From an uncultured Chloroflexota bacterium (GTDB taxonomy: Bacteria > Chloroflexota > Anaerolineae > Aggregatilineales > Phototrophicaceae), in assembly GCA_937927665.1 (NCBI GenBank), contig CALBRY010000277.1, positions 1 to 5,298 of the forward strand: a stretch of 5,298 nt of DNA. Reading direction: 5' to 3'. The position numbers were made by a program, and so were the translations under genes. This document shows, piece by piece, positions 1-5,298 of this stretch. Below the pieces are notes generated by a model. That model made no database searches and had not been told where the DNA came from. It worked only from the letters and a program-made list of their open reading frames with translations. Each line of letters starts with the position of its first letter. The stretch's first letter is position 1.

Positions 1-1
1 G

Positions 2-304
2 ATCTGGACAGAACGCGGCTGGTTGTCGATTTATCACGCGGCAGATCAGCAGAATCGCTACTGCTTGGGCGCATTTTTGGCGGCGCATGATGATCCAGCG
101 CGGGTGATCGCCCGCAGCGAACAACCGATCTTCGTGCCAGAAACCACCTATGAGACGAACGGGTTTTTTCCGAATGTCGTATTCACATGCGGCGTGACCG
201 TCGTCGGGGATACGCTCCGCATGTATTACGGTGCATCCGATGAAACGACGGCACTGGCAGAAGCGCCGCTGTCATGGTTGGTCAACTCGCTAAAAACGTT
301 ATAA
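2..304 (+). CDS. GH130-family glycoside phosphorylase/hydrolase, C-terminal fragment (5' end outside window)
   Basis: The reading frame is open from base 2 to the TAA at 302-304, giving the last 100 residues of a protein that begins upstream. What is seen: a GWLSIYHAAD segment, then YCLGAFLAAHDDPARVIARS, then a P-x-F-V-P-E-T-x-YE stretch, and finally FFPNVVFTCG followed by GDTLRMYYGASDETTALAEA. This order (YH..., LGA...DDP..VIARS, NVVF.CG, YYGA.D) matches the C-terminal blades of the five-bladed beta-propeller of GH130 enzymes. Known of the family: many members phosphorolyse or hydrolyse beta-mannosides such as mannosyl-glucose, mannobiose or mannosyl-N-acetylglucosamine, usually in the cytoplasm. 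The substrate here cannot be told because the catalytic N-terminal part is missing. A TTG at 23 is not the start, because the family alignment continues upstream of it. There is no clear terminator of its own; the inverted repeat at 356-442 follows. Confidence 0.85.
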   Translation: MWTERGWLSIYHAADQQNRYCLGAFLAAHDDPARVIARSEQPIFVPETTYETNGFFPNVVFTCGVTVVGDTLRMYYGASDETTALAEAPLSWLVNSLKTL

Positions 305-355
305 CGGTAGGGCAAAAGGGATAAGCGCCAAAATGCGGAGAAGCAGAAAAGAGTC

Positions 356-442
356 AACGCAAAGGCGCTAAGGCGCAAGGACGCAAAGTGGCAACTACAA
401 GTTAAACCTCTTTGCGGCTTCGCGTCATTACGGCTTTGCGTT
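356..442. repeat. Imperfect inverted repeat made of 8-bp ACGCAAAG-like units
   Basis: The left arm (357-388) is four consecutive 8-bp units: ACGCAAAG, GCGCTAAG, GCGCAAGG, ACGCAAAG. The right arm (410-441) is four units of the opposite sense: CTTTGCGG, CTTCGCGT, CATTACGG, CTTTGCGT. By hand, the 33-base arms 356-388 and 410-442 are complementary at 25 of 33 positions around a 21-base loop. The outer and inner ends pair best. Weaker complementarity may extend outward (roughly 331-355 with 443-468). From memory, similar ACGCAAAGGCGC... repeats are dispersed in intergenic DNA of Chloroflexota, Cyanobacteria and other phyla; no transposase is visible here. It could act as an mRNA hairpin that protects or ends the upstream GH130 transcript. 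Confidence 0.75.
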
Positions 443-483
443 ATGCTTTTTTTCGTTCTCTTGGTTTTGATGCGTTTTCCCTA

Positions 484-512
484 GCCCCCCTGTTTGTTAG
501 GTTGCGGGGGGT
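484..512. other. Short GC-rich hairpin in the intergenic region
   Basis: CCCCCC at 485-490 can pair with GGGGGG at 506-511, with a possible G-T pair outside (484 with 512) and a 15-base loop. No T-run follows on the + strand, so it is not a convincing terminator. It overlaps the -35 region of the candidate promoter for the downstream lipoprotein gene, so it could be a regulatory structure or simply chance G/C runs. Confidence 0.3.
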
Positions 513-530
513 AAGTCACACGGGTAGAAT
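502..530 (+). promoter_or_regulatory. Candidate sigma-70-type promoter for the VWA lipoprotein gene
   Basis: TTGCGG at 502-507 (-35-like, 3 of 6 to TTGACA) and TAGAAT at 525-530 (-10-like, 5 of 6 to TATAAT) are 17 bases apart. Transcription would begin near 537, leaving a leader of about 37 bases before the ATG at 574. The -35 box is weak and is shared with the right arm of the G/C hairpin. This is a by-eye match only. Confidence 0.35.
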
Positions 531-573
531 CAGTAAAGCACGACTGCGGCTGGCGAATTGGAAGAAACGATAA

Positions 574-2340
574 ATGAGCCATCAACGTCATACCCTGTTC
601 TCTGCATTTCTGATCCTGCTGCTCCTGTTGACCGCCTGTGATCAAGCGCCCAGTGGAGCCAGCAGCACCCCTGTCAGCGGCGCATGCGCCCCCAACAGTG
701 TCGCTATCACAATCATCTATGCTCCAGAGTCGAATTCGTATCTGCCGCAAGTGATGGCAGATTTTAATGATGCGTTCCGCAATGGGCGTAATCCTGTCAC
801 GGGACAGCCGCTTACAAGCGGTGAGCCGACGGTCTGCATCAGCGGGCAAAGCGGATCATCCGGTACGACCATGCAGGGAATCGTCAACGCGGTGATTGCT
901 CCCAATAACAGCAACGTCGCCCGCCCGACGATCTTTGAGCCATCGGTCAGCCATTGGTTGGCGCTTGCGAATTATCAGAGCGGACGCCAGATTTTTGATC
1001 TAGCGCAAACTCAGGCAACCGCCCTTGCGCCGGTTGTGATGGCGATCTGGGAAAGCCGCTTGGAAGCGATCCGTAACACGATCGGGCGTGAGGATATCGG
1101 CTGGCAAGATTTGCTCGATGTGCTGAACAGCCCGAATGGTTGGCAGGATTACGGTATCAGCGGTCGCCGCACGGTCTATTATGGACACACTGATCCGCTG
1201 GTGAGTTCGACCGCGCTTTCGACGTTGATTTCCGAATTTTACGCCAGCGCCCGCGCGAATGGGTTCACCGGACGCCGCTTAACGAGTGCCGAAGTCCGCA
1301 ACCCGGATATTCAACTTGGTGTACGGCGGATCGAAGAATTGATCCGTCACTATTCAACGCGCACGACCGAATTCCGCAATTACATCGCGCAAGGTCCCGA
1401 TTATCTCGATTTTGTGGCGCTGGAAGAAAACGATCTCGTCTACATCAATCAAGGTCGGTCGCCCGAAGGCATCCCGCCCGAACGTCTGGTCGCGCTGTAC
1501 CCCAGCGAAGGCACGTTCTGGCATGAACACCCGATGGGGATCGTCAATGCCTCGTGGACGACGGAAGAACAGCGCGCGGCGGCAAGTGTTTTTGTCGAAT
1601 ATGTGCTGACTCCGGCAGTGCAGCAGCGCATCATGGCGGAGGGTTTCCGTCCGGCGAATCCGAATGTCCCGCTTGATTTCCCGCTTGTCGCTGAAAACGG
1701 CGTTGATGTGAATCAGCCGCGCACCGTGTTGGATGTTCCCGCGCCAGAAGTGATCGCGGCAATTCAGCAGAGTTGGGCGTTCGTCAAGAAGCAGGCGGAT
1801 ATTATGCTGCTGATCGACGTGAGCGGCTCGATGAGTAATGACGGCAAAATCGAGCAGGCAATCGAAGCGGCGCTGGCATTTCTGGGGGCGATCGACTCCA
1901 ACAGCCGTATCGGATTGGCAACATTTAGCAGCGATCTGGATATTGTGGTGCCGCTTGACGATTACGAAAGTGTTCAGCTCACCCTTGATCGAACCATTCG
2001 ATCGCTGCGCGCTGAGGGCGGAACCGAGTTGTTCGGTTCAGTACGCGATGTCGTCGATTACATGACGCGGCAGACGGATTCGGAACGTATTCGAGCGATT
2101 GTGCTGTTGAGTGACGGTGCGGATACGGGCGATAAAGGGTTTACGCTCAACGACGCGATCACCGCGTTGGAAGCGAGCTACAGCGATCTCAATCCGGTGA
2201 TCTTGATCCCGGTCGCGTATGGCTCGGATGCGGACATCAACGCGCTGAATGCACTTGCACGCGCAAGCGCAACACAAATTCAGTCAGGTGATCCGGCGAA
2301 CATCACCAGCGTCTTGGAATTGATCAGCAGTTACTTCTAG
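574..2340 (+). CDS. Solute-binding/VWA-domain lipoprotein
   Basis: A 588-residue exported lipoprotein. Residues 1-22 form a lipoprotein signal peptide: a basic start (HQRH), a Leu-rich core and the lipobox L19-T20-A21-C22, so Cys22 should be lipidated. This supports the ATG at 574, which has GGAAG at 560-564 nine bases upstream. Residues about 40-400 resemble an extracellular solute-binding domain of ABC-type binding proteins, including GTFWHEHP at 313-320 and a typical late helix ending GFRPANPNVP at 357-366. Residues about 410-588 are a von Willebrand factor A domain with a complete MIDAS metal site: D415-x-S417-x-S419, T484 in GGTELF, and D514 in LLSDGAD. Known of the families: VWA domains with MIDAS bind a divalent metal and a protein partner; binding-protein domains capture small ligands. 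The ligand is unknown. Combined binding-protein/VWA lipoproteins occur in Chloroflexota and some other bacteria. It is transcribed alone and converges on the phnCE-like operon. Confidence 0.88.
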   Translation: MSHQRHTLFSAFLILLLLLTACDQAPSGASSTPVSGACAPNSVAITIIYAPESNSYLPQVMADFNDAFRNGRNPVTGQPLTSGEPTVCISGQSGSSGTTMQGIVNAVIAPNNSNVARPTIFEPSVSHWLALANYQSGRQIFDLAQTQATALAPVVMAIWESRLEAIRNTIGREDIGWQDLLDVLNSPNGWQDYGISGRRTVYYGHTDPLVSSTALSTLISEFYASARANGFTGRRLTSAEVRNPDIQLGVRRIEELIRHYSTRTTEFRNYIAQGPDYLDFVALEENDLVYINQGRSPEGIPPERLVALYPSEGTFWHEHPMGIVNASWTTEEQRAAASVFVEYVLTPAVQQRIMAEGFRPANPNVPLDFPLVAENGVDVNQPRTVLDVPAPEVIAAIQQSWAFVKKQADIMLLIDVSGSMSNDGKIEQAIEAALAFLGAIDSNSRIGLATFSSDLDIVVPLDDYESVQLTLDRTIRSLRAEGGTELFGSVRDVVDYMTRQTDSERIRAIVLLSDGADTGDKGFTLNDAITALEASYSDLNPVILIPVAYGSDADINALNALARASATQIQSGDPANITSVLELISSYF

Positions 2341-2349
2341 CGAGTATGT

Positions 2350-2392
2350 AAAAATGCTCCGTTCCCTTCTCCGAGAGAAGGTGAACGGAGCA
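2350..2392 (-). terminator. Rho-independent terminator of the phnCE-like operon, between convergent genes
   Basis: A 9-bp stem (2356-2364 with 2383-2391) continues, past one bulged T at 2382, into a 7-bp stem (2365-2371 with 2375-2381) with a 3-base CGA loop. T2355-A2392 adds one more pair. Read on the minus strand, the hairpin starts 12 bases after the permease stop and is followed by TTTTT (complement of 2350-2354), which is a classic intrinsic terminator. On the plus strand it starts 14 bases after the lipoprotein gene stop but is followed by AATCCACAG with no T-run, so termination in that direction is less certain. Confidence 0.82.
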
Positions 2393-2404
2393 ATCCACAG
2401 ATGA

Positions 2405-4489
2405 CTAGATATAACGTTCGCGGATCGCCGCGCTTGCGTAGTCCAGTATCGAAACGACAATCGCAATTGCGAGTACCGCAACACCCGCGTCCCGGTAGCG
2501 CAGCAGGTTGATCTGCTGCTGGAGCAGGAAACCGATACCGCCGCCGCCGACAAACCCGATGATCGTCGACATACGCACGTTGATATCCCAGCGATACATG
2601 GTAAACGCGATATACGATGGAATGATCTGCGGCACGACGGCGTACATGATCGTCTGTAAGCGGTTCGCGCCCGTGCTTTGCAGCGCCTCGATCGGTCCAT
2701 TATCGATCGTTTCGATTTGCTCGGAATAGAGCTTACCGAGTGAGGCGATCGAATGGAGCGCGAGCGCCAACACCCCGGCGAACGGTCCAATTCCAACCCA
2801 GATGACGAACACAAGACCCATGATCAAGGGTTCGATGGAGCGGAGCGCGTTCAGGATCGTGCGGGTGATGTTGTATAACACGCTGCCGATCCCAAAATTG
2901 GCGCGTGTGCCTTGCAGCCCGCCTGTGATTCCCGCGATCACCGCGCCGATCGCCATCGCATTAAGGACATACGCGGGAATCGAGATTCCTGCATACGAAA
3001 ATGCGTTGACATTCGGCGGCAGCATCCCCTCAACCAATGCCTGAGAAAGATCAAGCACGGAGAATGTGACGATGAACGCGATCACCGCGCCGATCCACGA
3101 CAGTAGCGAGAGGAATGCCCGCTGTGAGCCGAGAGGCTGCGGCGCAGTCGTCACAAAACGGCGGAACAATTTCGGGAGAAGCGGAGACGCGAGCGCCGCC
3201 GCAATCACCGGCGTGAGCAGCCCAAGCCATGCGGCAGACATGCCGATCGATGCTGTCAAACCGAGCAGTAATCCCCCGGCTGCTGCGCCTAGCGCCGCGC
3301 CCAGTATGTGACTGACGGGAATACTCACCTGACGCAGCGCGGTTCGTGTGAGCGTGCTGCCAATAGATGCCAACCCGAACGCACCGATCAAGCCGGAGAT
3401 GGGGATAAGAATGAGCTGAATAAGCTCACCAATTGAGCCGAAAAAGCGCGCGATATAGCCGAGTATGCCGTCTACTTCAATGCGGTCAATCAGCAGGGCG
3501 ACACCGCCCAAGAAACCTGTCATCACAGCGGCGGCGATGATTAACAGCACCGTCATCAGAATTGACATGTAAAGCGGACGCGCTCCCAGTGACGATGATC
3601 CATTCAGCCGCCGGGTAGAAACAACCGCACCGACCGCGATCACGAGACCGGCGGCGGGTGCGCTTATGCTTCCACTGCCCACATTGAGGGCAAAGGTCGC
3701 AAGCGCGCCCAACAAAGTTGAACCGATGAAATAGCCCACCGGCAGCAGGATGAAGGCGATCAACAGGTTTCCGAGCGGAATCCGCACCGGACGCATCAGG
3801 TTATGCGCGGCGAAGAAGCTGAGGACTGCCGACGGGAAGATCGAAATCGCGGTGGCGATCAGCGCAAGGAAAATGGTTTCGACCATTTTTTCCGCGACAA
3901 TTCCGGCGGTATCGCTAAAGCGGGGCAGCCCAAGCGGGAAACGCCCCTGTGCTTCGATGGTGTGGGTTTCGCCGTTTGTGCCGCGAATGCGCGGAACTTC
4001 GATCTCGACGCTAAATGATCCGTCTGCGCTGGTGACGAAATTATCTTCTTGCGATTCGTTCACCTGTCGAATCCGGCGTTCACCGTCGGTCGCAATCCAG
4101 TTGATGCGCGCCAGCGAGTTTGGATAGAAGTTATAGCCTTGTACGGTGATGATCTCGCCGCTTTGTCCACAGGCGGGTGTGATCTGGATGTATGGTTGAT
4201 CCACACTTGGCTCGACAACAGGCGGCGTGAATCCGTCGGAACACGTCACGAGAAAGGACGTGGTGGTATTCTGAATCGTGTAGTCTTGTTCAAAAACGTT
4301 GGGGGAAAGCAGTTCGCTCAAGGCGCTGGCGACATTTTGCTGGCGCTGAGGCTGCTGCGTGACCGTGAAATCAATATCGGTGACGTTCCAGCCATACGAG
4401 AAAATGATCAATACGACGACGGCAAACAGCAAAATGACGAGTCGGCGTAAAGCACGTTTTGAACGGGCAGGCTCTGGGGGTTGGTTCAT
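2405..4489 (-). CDS. phnE: PhnE-like ABC transporter permease, enlarged, with IPT/TIG-like domain
   Basis: A 694-residue inner-membrane permease; typical PhnE proteins have about 260-290. N-terminal membrane segment at about 15-34; extracytoplasmic region about 36-200. Within that region, residues about 98-182 look like an IPT/TIG beta-sandwich (ITPACGQSGEIITVQGYNF, later ADGSFSVEIEVP), with C83 and C107 able to form a disulfide. Residues 203-231 match the second membrane segment of PhnE (ETIFLALIATAI...SFFAAHNL). Residues about 233-540 are an extra stretch with roughly eight hydrophobic segments. The PhnE core resumes at about 541-694 with GIGPFAGVLALALHS (566-580), an EAA-type coupling loop from E601-A602 through G607 to P620, then RWDINVRMSTIIGFVGGGGIG. 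The core should form the channel for phosphonate or a related oxyanion together with PhnC. The start is firm: AAGGAG lies 7 bases before the ATG, and phnC ends 14 bases upstream. There is no frameshift; the frame is open throughout. Substrate not proven. Confidence 0.88.
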   Translation of the reverse strand: MNQPPEPARSKRALRRLVILLFAVVVLIIFSYGWNVTDIDFTVTQQPQRQQNVASALSELLSPNVFEQDYTIQNTTTSFLVTCSDGFTPPVVEPSVDQPYIQITPACGQSGEIITVQGYNFYPNSLARINWIATDGERRIRQVNESQEDNFVTSADGSFSVEIEVPRIRGTNGETHTIEAQGRFPLGLPRFSDTAGIVAEKMVETIFLALIATAISIFPSAVLSFFAAHNLMRPVRIPLGNLLIAFILLPVGYFIGSTLLGALATFALNVGSGSISAPAAGLVIAVGAVVSTRRLNGSSSLGARPLYMSILMTVLLIIAAAVMTGFLGGVALLIDRIEVDGILGYIARFFGSIGELIQLILIPISGLIGAFGLASIGSTLTRTALRQVSIPVSHILGAALGAAAGGLLLGLTASIGMSAAWLGLLTPVIAAALASPLLPKLFRRFVTTAPQPLGSQRAFLSLLSWIGAVIAFIVTFSVLDLSQALVEGMLPPNVNAFSYAGISIPAYVLNAMAIGAVIAGITGGLQGTRANFGIGSVLYNITRTILNALRSIEPLIMGLVFVIWVGIGPFAGVLALALHSIASLGKLYSEQIETIDNGPIEALQSTGANRLQTIMYAVVPQIIPSYIAFTMYRWDINVRMSTIIGFVGGGGIGFLLQQQINLLRYRDAGVAVLAIAIVVSILDYASAAIRERYI

Positions 4490-4495
4490 CGCCCG

Positions 4496-4502
4496 ACTCC
4501 TT
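4496..4502 (-). promoter_or_regulatory. Shine-Dalgarno site of the permease gene
   Basis: On the minus strand AAGGAGT lies seven bases (from the last G of AAGGAG) before the ATG at 4489-4487. It sits in the 14-base gap right after the phnC stop (TAG at 4506-4504). The near-perfect match fixes the permease start and suggests that translation of the two genes is coupled. Confidence 0.8.
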
Positions 4503-4503
4503 A

Positions 4504-5265
4504 CTAATGAATTTCTACTTCGACAGCATCTTCGCCGTAGATCATCTTGAAGCGGTCATTATCAATTTCGCTCGGCAGCCCGTCAAACTCGAGGACGCCA
4601 TCTTTTAACGCGATTACGCGATCCGCATAAGCGCGAGCGAGACTGAGAAAATGCAAGCTGCATAAGACCGACAAGCCATCTTCTTTGTTGAGCAGTTGAA
4701 GATACTTCATTACAGAATGAGATGTGGCGGGATCAAGACTAGCGACAGGTTCATCGGCTAGAATCATTTCGGGGTTTTGCATGAGTGTGCGCGCAATGCC
4801 TACGCGCTGCTGCTGACCACCGCTTAAGGCGCTGGCGCGGCTGAATGCTTTCTCGGAAATTCCGACACGCTGCAAGGCGGCGAATGCGCGATCGCGCTCG
4901 CTTCTGGGAAAGTAGTTCACAAGGCTGAGTGCCGGATTGATATAGCCGAGCCGCCCCGCCATGACATTCGTCAGCACGCTGGAGCGTTTTACAAGGTTGA
5001 ACTGTTGAAAAATCATCCCGATTCGGCGTCGAATCTGGCGGAGTTCATCATCGCTCGCCGCCGTAATATCCAGCCCGTTCCAGATGATTCGTCCTTCGGT
5101 TGGATCGATAAGACGGTTGATACAGCGCAGCAGCGTCGATTTACCAGACCCGCTTAACCCGATGATCGAAACAAACTGTCCATCAGGGATTTCGAGACTG
5201 ATATTCTTGAGCGCGACGAAGCCGTTTTCGTAGACTTTGGTGAGGTTTTCAATTATGAGCATCAT
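4504..5265 (-). CDS. phnC: PhnC-like phosphonate-type ABC transporter ATP-binding protein
   Basis: A 253-residue cytoplasmic ATPase that should drive import through the adjacent PhnE-like permease. All ABC motifs are present: Walker A GLSGSGKST (36-44), Q-loop glutamine at 87 in IFQQFNLV, signature LSGGQQQR (147-154), Walker B MILADEP with D171 and E172, D-loop SLD (176-178) and H-loop H205. The region NVMAGRLGYINPALSL...FPRSERDRAFAALQRVGI (100-135) is typical of PhnC and separates it from general amino-acid-importer ATPases. Length is normal for PhnC. Two ATGs lie in tandem (5265-5263 and 5262-5260). The only SD-like bases, GAGG at 5270-5267, are one base from the first and four from the second, so the second start (252 residues) may be the real one. 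It is the first gene of the visible operon; 33 bases remain upstream, where no promoter can be judged. A phnD-type binding protein gene is expected further upstream. The substrate may be phosphonate, phosphite, phosphate esters or another oxyanion. Confidence 0.9.
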   Translation of the reverse strand: MMLIIENLTKVYENGFVALKNISLEIPDGQFVSIIGLSGSGKSTLLRCINRLIDPTEGRIIWNGLDITAASDDELRQIRRRIGMIFQQFNLVKRSSVLTNVMAGRLGYINPALSLVNYFPRSERDRAFAALQRVGISEKAFSRASALSGGQQQRVGIARTLMQNPEMILADEPVASLDPATSHSVMKYLQLLNKEDGLSVLCSLHFLSLARAYADRVIALKDGVLEFDGLPSEIDNDRFKMIYGEDAVEVEIH

Positions 5266-5298
5266 GCCTCTAAAACGAACAGTGCGGGTAGAGAAAAG

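Noticed and set aside
357..388. The run of similar 8-bp units as a possible CRISPR or coding repeat.
   Set aside because: The units are far too short, have no spacers, and are mirrored as an inverted copy; no cas gene is present.
484..512. The G/C hairpin as a terminator for the upstream GH130 gene.
   Set aside because: No T-run follows on the plus strand, and it lies about 180 bases after the stop codon and next to the promoter of the next gene.
2284..2814. A 176-codon open frame on the minus strand overlapping the end of both convergent genes.
   Set aside because: Its product is rich in Arg, Ser and Cys with no recognisable domain, and it overlaps the well-supported C-terminal PhnE core and the terminator. 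It is a frame shadow.
3750..4450. Several plus-strand open frames of 70-133 codons opposite the permease gene.
   Set aside because: They are antisense to a gene with clear family motifs, have low-complexity basic products and lack convincing ribosome binding sites.
2405..4489. The long permease frame as an artefact of two genes joined by a sequencing error.
   Set aside because: The frame is uninterrupted, the split PhnE halves are in the same frame and in the right order, and the intervening part is consistently hydrophobic, as expected for real membrane segments.

Overview
The window looks like bacterial chromosomal DNA of moderate-to-high GC, with densely packed genes and short gaps. The gene types suggest a Chloroflexota bacterium, perhaps Anaerolineae-like: a lipoprotein joining a solute-binding domain to a von Willebrand factor A (VWA) domain, an oversized PhnE-type permease, and an intergenic repeat built from ACGCAAAG-like units. 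This lineage call is an inference from family resemblance, not a proof.

Layout. (1) Bases 2-304, + strand: the last 100 codons of a GH130-type glycoside phosphorylase/hydrolase, cut by the window edge. (2) Bases 305-573: intergenic. It holds an imperfect inverted repeat of four 8-bp units per arm (356-442), a GC-rich hairpin (484-512), a weak candidate promoter (502-530) and a ribosome binding site. (3) Bases 574-2340, + strand: a 588-residue lipoprotein with an extracellular solute-binding-like domain followed by a VWA domain with a complete MIDAS metal site. (4) Bases 2355-2392: a strong hairpin between convergent genes, with a T-run only in the minus-strand direction. (5) Bases 5265-2405, - strand: a two-gene operon, phnC-like ATPase then phnE-like permease, 14 bases apart.

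How they work together. PhnC and PhnE should form the ATPase and membrane parts of a phosphonate-type ABC importer. The matching binding protein (PhnD) is not in the window and would be expected upstream of phnC, beyond base 5298. The VWA lipoprotein is transcribed separately towards this operon, and any functional link is unproven.

The most unusual element is the permease. It has 694 residues, whereas typical PhnE proteins have about 260-290. The canonical PhnE core appears to be interrupted by about 305 residues of extra membrane segments, possibly an internal duplication, and the extracytoplasmic loop after the first membrane segment carries an IPT/TIG-like beta-sandwich domain.
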